From Achatina immaculata (lineage: Eukaryota; Mollusca; Gastropoda; Stylommatophora; Achatinidae), in assembly GCA_009760885.1 (NCBI GenBank), contig CM019721.1, positions 20,577,639 through 20,641,638 of the forward strand: DNA of 64,000 bases, written 5' to 3'. Positions 22,903-33,984 of the stretch are shown here, piece after piece; positions within the stretch are counted from its first letter, which is position 1, and each line of letters starts with the position of its first letter. The notes below the pieces were generated by a model, which saw nothing but the letters and a program-made list of their open reading frames with translations, was not told where the DNA came from and did not search any database. Made by a program: the position numbers and the translations under genes.

Positions 22903-23934
22903 TTATTTTGTTAAAGTTTTATATTTCTCTATGTTGTTGTTTGTCACTTTCCATTGCGTCTTCATTTCTCTACGTTGTTTTATCAGTTCTAGTGTACCTG
23001 CTGTAATCCATCCATTCTTTTGTGTTTTCTTTACTGGAACCATGTCTTTAGCTGTTGTTATTAAGATATTTTTGGCCTGCGTAGCCAATTCATCTGGTGT
23101 CATCTCCTCCTGTACAGCTATCAGGATTTCGAAACGGTTCTTCACTTCTATACCATATTGTTCTGGTATTTTTGTAAGATCAAAGCGGAGTGGTCTTGAT
23201 CCCGTAACTGTCTTTTTTATCTTTATCTTCATGTCTGCTATTAATAACTCATGGTCCGTGTCACAATCATCTCCTGGTAAAGTTTTTGCTGATGTTATAC
23301 TTGACCTCCACCTTCTTTGCACTAAAATGTAATCTATTTGATTCTTTGTTTTCCCATCAGGTGATGTCCATGTGTAAAGTCTTCTTGGATGTTGTTTAAA
23401 AAGTGTTTTAGCGATCATTAGCTCATTTTCCATGCAAAACGCCATTAGATTGTCACCTGCCTCGTTTCTATATCCTATGCTAAATTTCCATACAACTTGT
23501 CCTTCATCTTCTGCTCTTTCTGTACCAATCTTTGCATTAAAATCACCCATTATTAATACAATATCATTTTCCCGTACCTGGTCTATTGTCGTTTGCAGCG
23601 TATTATAAAAGTTTTCTACTTCCTCTTCTTCTGCTGCTAATGTAGGTGCATATATCTGGATGATTGTTACATTTCTAGGAATGCCCTTAAGTCTGATTGT
23701 TAGGATTCTATCACTTATTGGATTGTAACCTAGTAATGCTTTTGATGTTGATTTGTCCAAGTAAAAAGCCACTCCATTCTTTCCTCCTAAATCTTCACCA
23801 GAGTATATAAAGATATTATCATTCTCGCTCTTAAAGTGTCCTGATCCTTTCCATCGATGTTCACAGATTCCCAAAATGTGTATCTGCGTTCTTTTCATCT
23901 CGTCACTTATTACTTGATATTTTCCCTCATACAT
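22903..23934 (-). CDS. LINE-2B APE-type endonuclease region, open frame
   Basis: This encodes the DNA-nicking domain of a non-LTR retrotransposon (exonuclease/endonuclease/phosphatase fold). Motifs run in order: GTWNVRS just upstream of the listed Met (the true frame continues past 23934 toward 23980), then ICEHRW with the catalytic Glu, IIQIYAPT, MGDFNAKIG with Asp and Asn, SPDGKTKNQIDYILV, and CDTDHELLI with the final His. All catalytic positions look conserved. The frame ends at 22903 with a stop before the RT domain. RT-linker sequence continues in other frames (22585-22797). The upstream piece at 23973-24179 is leader or N-terminal sequence without a recognised domain. Confidence 0.88.
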   Translation of the reverse strand: MYEGKYQVISDEMKRTQIHILGICEHRWKGSGHFKSENDNIFIYSGEDLGGKNGVAFYLDKSTSKALLGYNPISDRILTIRLKGIPRNVTIIQIYAPTLAAEEEEVENFYNTLQTTIDQVRENDIVLIMGDFNAKIGTERAEDEGQVVWKFSIGYRNEAGDNLMAFCMENELMIAKTLFKQHPRRLYTWTSPDGKTKNQIDYILVQRRWRSSITSAKTLPGDDCDTDHELLIADMKIKIKKTVTGSRPLRFDLTKIPEQYGIEVKNRFEILIAVQEEMTPDELATQAKNILITTAKDMVPVKKTQKNGWITAGTLELIKQRREMKTQWKVTNNNIEKYKTLTK

Positions 23935-24440
23935 ACTTCTTACATTCCATGTTCCTACTCTTATTTTTATTTTTAGTTTGATGCAGGAGTTTTCCTTAGT
24001 AACACCGTCAGGATTTTGTCTGTCATCACAATTACTAGTACTGACCTCTGCCTCACATTCTTCCCCAGTGTTGAAAATAGATCTATCTGCCTGGGATCAC
24101 CACCAGATTTTTTTCCTATCTGACCTTCCATGATTGCTGTTTGGGTTTCTTGGTATGTTTCCAGAAGGTAGTTTACCATTGCTTTCCTTCCGGGCAGTGA
24201 CTGTACTAGTCAGTGATCGTAGCCATTGTCCCTACGTTGAGATCATCTGCCTACCATCATAGAATGGTGACCATAACCAACATTATCTGTCAGCTGCTCT
24301 CTCATTCCATCCACCACCTGCTCCCATGGCTTCACGTCACCCTGATCGGGGGGCTATACGGGTACTCCACCTTGCCCAAGGGTGTCCCGTAGACTGACGG
24401 AGGTAAGGAGGCGTCTTGCTTCTCCTTTGATAGGGGATAC

Positions 24441-24997
24441 TTATATTTTGTGTAGAAACTGCAAACTGCTGTTATATTTTGTGTAGAAACTGCAAACTGC
24501 TGTTATATTTTGTGTAGAAACTGCAAACTGCTGTTATATTCTGTGTAGAAACTGCTGTTATATTCTGTGTAGAAACTGCTGTTATATTCTGTGTAGAAAC
24601 TGGTTTTAATTCTGTGTAGAAACTACTGTTATATTCTGTCTAGAAACTGGTTTTATATGCTGTGTAGAAACTACTGTTATATTCTGTCTAGAAACTGGTT
24701 TTATATGCTGTGTAGAAACTACTGTTATATTCTGTGTAGAAACTACTGTTATATTCTGTGTAGAAACTGGTTTTATATGCTGTGTAGAAACTACTGTTAT
24801 ATTTTGTGTAGAAACTACTGTTATATTCTGTGAAGAAACTACTGTTATATTCTGTGAAGAAACTACTGTTATATTCTGTGAAGAAACTACTGTTATATTT
24901 TGTGTAGAAACTACTGTTATATTCTGTGAAGAAACTACTGTTATATTCTGTGAAGAAACTACTGTTATATTCTGTGAAGAAACTACTGTTATATTCA
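24441..24997. repeat. 24-bp minisatellite, right part, about 23 copies
   Basis: It is the same unit as 19955-21088, with different local variants: GTGAAGAAACTACTG units dominate after 24825, CTGGTTTTATATG units lie between 24600 and 24780, and three expanded units with AAACTGCAAACTGC lie near the LINE edge. Confidence 0.95.
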
Positions 24998-25302
24998 TCA
25001 ATATCCAGGCTCATTTCTCCTGTGACAGTGGCTGGGTTTCATTGTGACGATACTCCTTCTCTTAGTTTGGCTACATCCTACTACCTCTTGTACCTTCGTG
25101 TTCTCTGGGTGCTTTAGCTTCTGTCCGTGTAATGACTCCTCCCCCACTCCTCTTTACCACAATTTCTAATTTAATATGTGTGTGTGTGTGTGGAGAAAGA
25201 TATAGAGGAGGAGGCCAAGATATGAACATTGGCTACACGGAAGAGGCAAAAGGTGGACAGTCATTTGGGATGAGTAACAAGGAGCCACAGCGTGAAGTGT
25301 TG
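24998..25302. other. Unique sequence, no gene seen
   Basis: It contains a short (GT)n near 25177-25191. No domain is recognised. Confidence 0.6.
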
Positions 25303-25590
25303 AAATGTGACAGTAAAGCATGACTTGGAGTGACATGTGTGAAATGTGACAGTAAAGCATGACTTGGAGTGACATGTGTGAAATGTGACAGTAAAGCATG
25401 ACTTGGAGTGACATGTGTGAAATGTGACAGTAAAGCATGACTTGGAGTGACATGTGTGAAATGTGACAGTAAAGCATGACTTGGAGTGACATGTGTGAAA
25501 TGTGATAGTAAAGCATGACTTGGAGTGACATGTGTGAAATGTGACAGTAAAGCATGACTTGGAGTGACATGTGTGAAATGTGATAGTAAA
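25303..25590. repeat. 39-bp minisatellite, about 7 copies
   Basis: The unit contains GTGAAATGTGACAGTAAAGC and ATGACTTGGAGTGACATGT. The copies are nearly identical, which suggests recent expansion. Minus-strand periodic frames are artefacts of the 13-codon period. Confidence 0.96.
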
Positions 25591-26350
25591 GCATACTGAC
25601 TTGGAGTCACAGGTAGAAGGTTGTGTGTGTGGTGAGAGTGTAATGAACCCTAAAACTCCAGGACATGTTTCGAGATCAAATAATGAATGTGGATTTTTTT
25701 TTTAGTTATTTACAATTTGATGATTGTAGAAGTTGTAGTTTTACAATCAATTGTTGTTTGTTGTTGGTTTTTGAAAGAATTGGAAGACACAGGTTGAAAA
25801 ATGTTCTCTGATAGCTTCTGTCTCTAGGTGGAAACGAAAGTGGATAAAAGGAGAAGTGGATGTGGAAATGAGTGGAAAGCTACTCTTGTGGGCCAATAAC
25901 GTCGTCGCTTAAAGCCCGGGGGTTGGGGGGTGGACTGTATAAAATCCAATATTGCCGCTGGGCCGTTTCTACTCAAGATGTCTGAAATGTTAAACGTTCG
26001 GAAGACGGGCGCCAAAGTGGCACTATTCACTGGGAGCTGGGCATCTCGTCACGTGATCAAATTGAAGCTGACAAAATCTAATGAAGCATTTTCTTGAATG
26101 AAGTTCTGGTGTGGGGGCTGTTAGGGCGCTCTCAAAAGGCGGAATTTTTAGCTGCCTCTTCTTCTTGTGCCAGCTTTGCTCTGGGAGAGATGAATGCTAC
26201 AGAAAATGTTTGCTTTCAGCCATGACACATTCATCGACCTGTCATATTCCTCTCCTTGTCATGTTTTAGAACGACGGCAATGACAACTGCGACGAGTGTG
26301 TGACATCTCTTAGAAACTAAAAACAGACAAACGGGTGCAATTATGTGAAG
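25591..26350. other. Unique sequence, no gene seen
   Basis: A 68-codon minus-strand frame (25824-26030) has no recognisable domain. A GC-richer patch with a G run lies near 25915-25930. Confidence 0.6.
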
Positions 26351-26685
26351 CAGAGAGACTGAAGGAGATGCCAAGAAAGACGAGAGGCTGAAGGAGATGC
26401 CAAGAAAGACGAGAGGCTGAAGGAGATGCCAAGAAAGACGAGAGACTGAAGGAGATGCCAAGAAAGACGAGAGACTGAAGGAGATGCCAAGAAAGACGAG
26501 AGGTTGAAGGAGATGCCAAGAAAGATGAGAGGCTGAAGGAGATGCCAAGAAAGACGAGAGACTGAAGGAGATGCCAAGAAAGACGAGAGGCTGAAGGAGA
26601 TGCCAAGAAAGACGAGAGACTGAAGGAGATGCCATGAAAGACGAGAGGCTGAAGGAGATGCCAAGAAAGACGAGAGGCTGAGGGA
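26351..26685. repeat. 29-bp minisatellite, about 11 copies
   Basis: The unit contains GAGAGGCTGAAGGAGATGCC and AAGAAAGAC. GGCTG and GACTG variants alternate. Three minus-strand frames stay open by chance through it. Confidence 0.96.
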
Positions 26686-27365
26686 TTGAAGCATTCCCGC
26701 TAGTTTGCTGCCACACTTCAGAGTCAAGATCATCCACGAAACGTCTAAATATCGTGGAATATGAAGTTATTACACCCAACATAACGCAAACTAGACTGTT
26801 TTGAAACACGACACGGAATCTGTGTACCACTAAACCTTAGGGCGATGTGTACATGTTGCGTGCATTCACTTCACAGCCATGTTTTGCTTATTCAGATTCG
26901 CAGAATCTGTTTTCCTTTTCCCTCGTTGACCTTGTGTCCTTCATCTTTTTACGCTGGTGCAACCTGGTCCAGATGTAGGTCATTATTTAACATTTAGCAC
27001 CTGGACACACGTGGAGTTAAATCTTTTCTACCTTGTCGTCACATTGTTCTACACTATAAACTTTGTCAGTCCACACTTCACAAGCAGCTAAATTCAGAAA
27101 TCATAAATCTCATATTGCTACTTTTATACATCTCATTTTACTAACTTCATAAATCTCAGATGACCACTTTCAGAAATACCGTAATGCTGTCTTCATCAAT
27201 CAAATACTGCACATTAGAATTCACATAACCATCTCGAGAAAGCACATATACCGATCATTAGAAATCACCTGCAGTGATATTCCTAAATCACATAAGCTAA
27301 CTTCTACATATAAACTACCAAGATGTTGCTGGAACTCTCTCAGCGCAAAGGTTATCTACCTTCTG
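26686..27365. other. Unique sequence, no gene seen
   Basis: No element or domain is recognised. Weak 30-bp-like similarity of CATAAATCTC words at 27100-27180 is too diverged to call a repeat. Confidence 0.55.
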
Positions 27366-27628
27366 GGCGTCTGAGTGGCGAAGTGGTTAGTGCACTGGTC
27401 TATCATGGCGAGGGTCGGGGGTTCGAATCCGGCAGGAGGCACCCCAGTCACCCAGCTGTAGAAATGGGTACCTGACTTCTTCTGGAGTTGGGGAAGGAAA
27501 GGTGGGCAGGCGTGATACTGACCATATCACCCTCTAGTGTGCTGACAGGTCAAGGAAAATATGGGCACTAACACTATATCCCTGTGTGCCTCTAAGGCAT
27601 GACAGGATTACCTTTACCTTACTTTACC
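27366..27628 (+). mobile_element. tRNA-derived SINE, copy 2 (plus strand)
   Basis: The head GGCGTCTGAGTGGCGAAGTG contains box A (27374-27394). Box B GGTTCGAATCC lies at 27420-27430, giving tRNA-like spacing. The body matches copy 1 throughout (GGCACCCCAGTCACCCAGC, GAAATGGGTACCTGACTTCT, ATCACCCTCTAGTGTGCTGA, GGATTACCTTTACCTTACTT). Differences from copy 1 are scattered substitutions, so both are moderately old. The tail is TTACC/TTTACC-like. Confidence 0.92.
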
Positions 27629-27689
27629 ATTTAAATGACCTTGAATTCTATACTACATATCACACATACAAACATACTTAGATTACTGT

Positions 27690-28395
27690 TCCACAATCTG
27701 GGATGGATGCTAGTCTCAATCACAAAAATGCTCCACTCACTTCACAAACGAGCATTAAATACTTGTGGTCACTGTTTACGTATAACACTAAACATAGCCA
27801 GCGTTTAAAAAAACTATCTTCTTCCTAAACCCAGGATTGATCTGTACAAGAAAAGCCTTGCATACTCATCAGTACAACTCTGGAACACTCTCCCCTACCA
27901 TTTAAAATCCACTAGTAATACTTCATCCTTCAGCTCAAACCTTTTTCATTATTTACCTCCTTGTAATTGTATGCCTCCATAGAATAACCAGCACTCTCTC
28001 AACACATGACTCGCCAACCATCAAGTAATAAAATGACATAGTTCCAAAAGTAACTTGGTAGACATTATTTTAATGTTTGTTAAAAACATATGTTAGAAGA
28101 TCTGTACTGACAATGTATTTTGATTATGTATATGTCTGTGTGTGCGCGTGTATGTATGTGAGAGAGCTATTTTATTAGGTTAATTACTTCTTCTCCTTTA
28201 CTTTGAATGCAATAGTTTAATCTTACACTCTTTTGATATGTTTTATTCCTAATGTAATTTGTATACTTGTACTAAATCAAGTGTGTGGGAAGAATGAAAG
28301 ATGGAGTGATGAAGGGCAGAATGTAAGACGGGCCTGCGTGCCCAATCCTTTACCGTTTAAAAATAAAGATAATTCATTCATTCATTCTAAAGATC
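27690..28395 (+). mobile_element. LINE 3' end, CR1/L2-like
   Basis: The plus strand reads LHKRALNTCGHCLR, then a basic YLLPKPRIDLYKKSL, then VQLWNTLPYHLKS and SFSSNLFHYL. This matches the RALR ... LWNxLP ... F at the C-terminus of CR1/L2-type reverse transcriptases. An AT-rich 3' region follows, ending GTTTAAAAATAAAGATAATT and (CATT)n at 28376-28390. Stops are present and the RT core is missing. The left boundary is uncertain. Confidence 0.6.
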
Positions 28396-29566
28396 ATTCT
28401 TTCGTGGCCAGTACACTTGAGACACACATGATGAGCAGCTTCAGGCAAAGAACTGGGCTCACTGCAAACATTTTCTTATACAAGTAGCACAAGTTAAGTC
28501 CTCACTGGAGGTGTGGCAATGACCTTGAGCAGAAATGTTCTGGTGGAAGGTTCGGTGGACTTTGCTTGTGTAGTCGTTAAATAATAAAGCTGCTCCTACA
28601 TTTTTCCTAATTTATACATTTTGCTTTATTTATTGCTTTTGGCCTGTACATGAGGGCATACAACTCTCAGCAAATGACACTTGCGGTGAAGATTTCATAT
28701 AACTTGGGAGTAGTCTCGGATAGGGAGTGGCATACGTTGAGTTTCTCGATACTCTGAGAATTCCAGTAGAAGGCCTAAGATAAAGGCTTCAGTTTAGAAT
28801 CCACGGCCATGCAGATATGTCAATCCATAACTGATGGCTAGGTCAGGATATAGTTCTGGTATCACAGTGAGTGACATTCATGAACGTGTGTGGTTCTGTC
28901 CACAGAAGCCAGCAAACTTAACACTTTACATCAGTCACACATGGCTGATTTTATTTGAATATAGGCCTAAATAAACTCAGACCAAAGATGCAACGTTTCT
29001 TTCTGGTGATATTTTAAACCATCTAAAATCACAAGGAGATTTTCTTTTTCTCTCAATAATTATTGAACACACAAAACAAAAACAATTTATTCCTAACTTC
29101 GATAATCAATAGCAGCAGATGCCTTTTCTCAAGGTCAACGGCGCATTAAGACGCTGACACGTGACCACAAGACCGATGGAATGCCAGGACACATTCATCA
29201 CACTTTCCTGTCCTACAAACCTGGTCCTTCTTAGACAGACTTTTTTTCTGCCCATCCGTCCCTGCTTCTTAGACAGACTTTTGTCTGCCTATCAGTTCCT
29301 GGACTGTGTTACACAGCTGCATTTCTAACTGAATTGTCTGCCCCTCACGGCCGCAACAGGCGTGCAGCTGTTGGAAGGGGGTGGGGGGAGGTGGGGGGTG
29401 GGGGAGGGGGCTTCGTGTCAATCTGTAAATTAATCTGGAAGATAACGAAGATGAAGAACCTGATTTGTAAACAAATATTGCAGAAACTGTGCCTACAGAG
29501 ATGAGCAGATGCGGTCAGCGAGCCCACAGAACTCAGGAGACAGGAGGCTGGCGAACAACAGCAACC
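28396..29566. other. Mostly unique, with a PLE-A-like end and a G-rich tract
   Basis: 28566-28618 reads AATAAAGCTGCTCCTACAT and TTTCCTAATTTATACAT, matching the terminal sequence of PLE-A (17985-18012). It is a short remnant. A strongly G-rich stretch lies at 29368-29412, with at least five runs of three or more G on the plus strand. No gene is seen. Confidence 0.6.
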
Positions 29567-30664
29567 TGCCAAAATAGATTTGGTGCAGCCAGAACAAAGA
29601 CACCCTGCCAAAATAGATTTGGTGCAGCCAGAACAAACAAACCCTGCCAAAATAGATTTGGTGCACCTAGAACAAAGACACCCTGCCAAAATAGATTTGG
29701 TGCAGCCAGAACAAAGACACCCTGCCAAAATAGATTTGGTGCAGCTAGAACAAAGATAACCTGCCAAAATAGATTTGGTGCAGCCAGAACAAAGATAACC
29801 TGCCAAAATAGATTTGGTGCAGCTAGAACAAAGACACCCTGCCAAAATAGATTTGGTGCAGCTAGAACAAAGATAACCTGCCAAAATAGATTTGGTGCAG
29901 CCAGAACAAAGATAACCTGCCAAAATAGATTTGGTGCAGCTAGAACAAAGACACCCTGCCAAAATAGATTTGTGCAGCCAGAACAAAGATAACCTGCCAA
30001 AATAGATTTGGTGCAGTCAGAACAAAGATAACCTGCCAAAATAGATTTGGTACAGCCAGAACAAAGATAACCTGCCAAAATAGATTTGGTGCAGCTAGAA
30101 CAAAGACACCCTGCCAAAATAGATTTGGTGCAGCTAGAACAAAGACACCCTGCCAAAATAGATTTGTGCAGCCAGAACAAAGATAACCTGCCAAAATAGA
30201 TTTGGTGCAGCTAGAACAAAGACACCCTGCCAAAATAGATTTGGTGCAGCCAGAACAAAGATAACCTGCCAAAATAGATTTGGTGCAGCTAGAACAAAGA
30301 CACCCTGCCAAAATAGATTTGTGCAGCCAGAACAAAGATAACCTGCCAAAATAGATTTGGTGCAGTCAGAACAAAGACAACCTGCCAAAATAGATTTGGT
30401 GCAGCTAGAACAAAAGAAACCTGACAAAATAGATTTGGTGCAGCTAAAACAAAAACAACTTGACAAAATAGATTTGGTGCAGCTAAAACAAAAACAACTT
30501 GACAAAATAGATTTGGTGCAGCTAGAACAAAAACAACTTGACAAAATAGATTTGGTGCAGCTAAAACAAAAACAACTTGACAAAATAGATTTGGTGCAGC
30601 TAAAACAAAAACAACTTGACAAAATAGATTTGGTGCAGCTAAAACAAAAACAACTTGGCAAAAC
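29567..30664. repeat. 39-bp minisatellite, about 28 copies
   Basis: The unit contains CCAAAATAGATTTGGTGCAG and CAGAACAAAGA. Two end types alternate (CACCCTG and TAACCTG). After 30420 a distinct AAACAAAAACAACTTGA subtype takes over. One-base deletion copies (GATTTGTGCAGCC) occur at about 29968, 30161 and 30317. Frames on both strands are open; none is a gene. Confidence 0.97.
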
Positions 30665-31030
30665 AAATTTGGTTTCCTATTTTGGTAGGAGAAACAGATA
30701 GATACAGGAACAGACAGACAGACAGACAGACACATAGGTAGACAGACAGACACATGGGTAGACATGCATAAGGGTCAATGTGCTCCAAAGTTACTGCAGT
30801 CATCAGGTCAACCAGACCTGGTCTAGCTGACCTCTGCCTCGCGTTTCTAAAGAAAGCGTTATTTGACCTTGCTAAAATGGCTTCACGTACAGATCACAGA
30901 TCTATATAGTCTGCTATTTTGTCTGCCTCTTGCATCCACAATGGAACTTTGAATAAAAGCTACCTTCTATCTTATCCAGTGTTTGTCTTTCAAAAAACAG
31001 TTCATGTGTTGGTCAAATAGAACATCAATG
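30665..31030. other. Unique sequence with (ACAG)n
   Basis: (GACA)n lies at 30713-30755. The remainder shows no gene. Confidence 0.6.
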
Positions 31031-31047
31031 AGTAGTTTCAGAGAAAG

Positions 31048-31200
31048 ATACAAACAGACACACAGAGACAGACAGAGAAAGACACAGACAGACAGACAGA
31101 CAGAGACAAACAGACACATAGAGACAGACATAGACAGACAGAGATGGAAAGACAGACATATAAAGACAGACAGACAAAGACAGACATACAGACACACGGA
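31048..31200. repeat. (ACAG)n-rich microsatellite
   Basis: Imperfect ACAG and AGAC units run for about 150 bp. Confidence 0.9.
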
Positions 31201-31597
31201 ATGATTTGATTGTTCACAAGTTCAGTGGCAGAGCGTCAAGTTACTGATTAATAGTGTGGGGTTAGTTCCTGGGGTTTTTCATCATTTCTAGCACCCCTAC
31301 CGCTCAAATAATTTCATTCATGTCAAACACTTTAAGGATAGATATCTATCTGCACAGTGAGGCGCACCAGAGAGGAAGTTAAACACCGCTGTCAACATAT
31401 GAAATGATGACCAGATACGTGATACGCGGTAATATTCAAAATGTCGGCAGCGGATCGCCTATATACAGGCATGATTGAATGATTGAAGAGAAATGTAATA
31501 AACTTTGTTATATGGGTGATTAAATGAATGAAGAAAAAGATATTAACTTTGTATAGATAACGTTAGCCTTTATGGCACAAATTTACATACACGGAAA
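31201..31597. other. Unique sequence, no gene seen
   Basis: Two 40-50-bp segments sharing TATTAACTTTGT-like words occur at 31490-31560. Nothing else is recognised. Confidence 0.55.
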
Positions 31598-31862
31598 AAT
31601 TAACAAGTAAATAAGTAAATTGATAGGAAGAAAGAACAACATATAGGTAAATTGATGGAAAGAAACAACAACAGATAGGTAAATTGATAGGAAGATAGAA
31701 CAGCATATAGGTAAATTGATAGGAAGATAAAACAACAGATTGGTAAATTGATGGAAAGAAACAACAACAGACTGGTAAACTGATAGGAAGATAGAACAAA
31801 AGATAGGTAAATTGATAGGAAGACAGAACAACAGATAAGTACATTGATAGCGAGAACGACGG
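31598..31862. repeat. 32-bp minisatellite, about 8 copies
   Basis: The unit contains GGTAAATTGATAGGAAGATA and GAACAACAGATA. GGAAAGAAAC variants alternate. Confidence 0.93.
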
Positions 31863-32232
31863 ACACACAGAAAGATAAATGCAGAAGTGATCAAAACTTA
31901 AACAGCCCCATCAAATCTTAATAAACGTTGCCGGCCCAGGGACTGTGTTCGTAGGAAACTGTAAATATGTAAATGACATTACACCTAGAGAGATCCACCT
32001 GAGGAATGTTGTTTTTGTTACTGGGTTGTTACATTCTGACTCTCTTGTCCCCCACATTCTAAAAGTCATCATCCCTATCCAGCTATCATCTTCTTCTTCT
32101 CTAGCACAGACAGAGTGTGCTAAGAAACTTCACATGGAGGACACACATTGGCATCCTGATGATGATTAACAAGAGAACGCTGAGTATTAACAGAGGGCGG
32201 GGCGGGGGGGGAGTAAAGCAAGTTTAGCTACC
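31863..32232. other. Unique sequence, no gene seen
   Basis: A 74-codon plus-strand frame (31945-32169) has no domain. A short GGGGCGGGGGGGG run lies near 32198. Confidence 0.6.
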
Positions 32233-32233
32233 A

Positions 32234-32257
32234 GGACAATCATCATCATCGTCATCG

Positions 32258-32298
<41 letters not shown>

Positions 32299-32347
32299 GT
32301 CATCATCGTCATCGTCATCGTCATCATCATCATCGTCATCGTCATCG

Positions 32348-32379
<32 letters not shown>

Positions 32380-32398
32380 GTCATCATCGCCATCATCA
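32234..32398. repeat. (ATC/GTC)n trinucleotide microsatellite
   Basis: About 55 triplets. It reads as poly-Asp on the minus strand, which is an artefact. Confidence 0.98.
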
Positions 32399-32683
32399 TG
32401 TTCTGTTACCAAGTCATCACAGAACACCACCAGCAATAAATCCCGGGCACTTGTATGTGTCTTTATCTCATGGTCAGATACTTCCTGGTTCATTTGTATC
32501 ACCATCTTCACCTCATTCACCTCGATTTCGTCTCTTTATGTTATCTATACTTTCATCAATGAACTCGTCAATGACTTAGTAGCATCAGCAGACAAAAAAA
32601 GATAAAACATGTGAACTTTGAAAACGATAAGATTAATTCTTACCTGTAAAAAAAATTTACCCTGAAGTAAACCTGAGATGTAT
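32399..32683. other. Unique sequence, no gene seen
   Basis: No recognisable coding or element sequence. Confidence 0.55.
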
Positions 32684-33333
32684 CAAATGATACATGTAGT
32701 CTATGATATGTGTAGTTTATGATACATGTAGTCTATGATATGTGTAGTTTATGATACATGTAGTCTATGATATGTGTAGTTTATGATACATGTTGTCTAT
32801 GATATATGTAGTTTATAATACATGTAGTCTATGATATGTGTAGTTTATGATACATGTAGTCTATGATATGTGTAGTTTATGATACATGTAGTCTATGATA
32901 TATGTAGTTTATGATACATGTAGTCTATGATATGTGTAGTTTATGATACATGTTGTCTATGATATGTGTAGTTTATGATACATGTAGTCTATGATATGTG
33001 TAGTTTATGATACATGTAGTCTATGATATGTGTAGTTTATGATACATGTAGTCTATGATATGTGTAGTTTATGATACATGTAGTCTATGATATGTGTAGT
33101 TTATGATACACGTAGTCTATGATATGTGTAGTTTATGATACATGTAGTCTATGATATGTGTAGTTTATGATACACGTAGTCTATGATATGTGTAGTTTAT
33201 GATACATGTAGTCTATGATATGTGTAGTTTATGATACATGTAGTCTATGATATGTGTAGTTTATGATACATGTAGTCTATGATATGTGTAGTTTATGATA
33301 CATGTAGTCTATGATATGTGTAGTCTGCGTTCG
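32684..33333. repeat. 32-bp minisatellite made of two 16-bp halves, about 20 copies
   Basis: GATACATGTAGTCTAT and GATATGTGTAGTTTAT alternate strictly, so the original unit was probably 16 bp. Copies are very uniform. Confidence 0.97.
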
Positions 33334-33827
33334 TCTGTGGTCTGGAAATATAGGCGTTAAAGGGAAAAAAGGAGGGAAGGGTATGTGAAGATGCTTAGAA
33401 TATCTGAGAGTGGTTGTAGTGATGTCTAGAGTGTACCTAAAGTGATACTTTTGATACTACTATATAGAGTGATACTGTTTTTGTTAACTGTATCTATAAT
33501 GACATTGTTATTGCTGTTAATTTAGGGTGGTGATGTTAACACTTCTACCTAGAGTAATATTGTTAACGTTCTTTCCTAGAGCGCTATTGTTAGTACTGTA
33601 TTTGCATCTAGAACTATATTATTAACACTTCTACCGTGATATTTTAAATAATTCCTCATAAAGTGATACTGTTAATATTTTTCCAGTAGATTGATACTGT
33701 TAATATTTATCCAGAAAGTGATACTGTTAATAATACTACCAAGATTGATACTCTTAATACATGTTGCTAAAGTGATATTTTGCTATTCTGTAAGATAATT
33801 ATTTCTCTAGTACCTTATTACAGTTTT
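33334..33827. repeat. Degenerate repeats with a GTGATACTGTTAATA core
   Basis: Between 33440 and 33780 about nine irregularly spaced copies of GTGATACTGTTAATA-like words occur, about 30-45 bp apart. This looks like an old decayed array. No gene. Confidence 0.6.
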
Positions 33828-33984
33828 ATTATTTTAGGTTATGTACCATATTACTTTAGGTTATGTACCATATTACTTTAGGTTATGTACCATATTACTT
33901 TAGGTTATGTACCATATTACTTTAGGTTATGTACCATATTATTTTAGGTTATGTACCATATTACTTTAGGTTATGTACTTCACC
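33828..33984. repeat. 22-bp minisatellite, about 7 copies
   Basis: The unit contains TACTTTAGGTTATGTACCAT and is nearly perfect. Confidence 0.97.

Larger units (their letters stand above)
21089..24440 (-). mobile_element. LINE-2 family copy B, nearly full length, inside the 24-bp array
   Basis: It is about 3.35 kb on the minus strand. The 3' end is at 21089, with a (CATT)n tail. The 5' end is at 24440 in a leader that includes GGCAAGGTGGAGTACCCGTA. Both edges show TTATATTTTGTGT (21076-21088 and 24441-24453), consistent with a 13-bp target duplication, although the word is also part of the array unit. Coding order on the minus strand is APE-type endonuclease, reverse transcriptase, then a C-terminal domain with GHIKRHDN. 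The endonuclease is open; the RT half is broken by several frameshifts and stops. Confidence 0.92.

Noticed and set aside
32187..32520. Poly-Asp frame
   Set aside because: It comes from an (ATC/GTC)n triplet microsatellite with no domain on either side.
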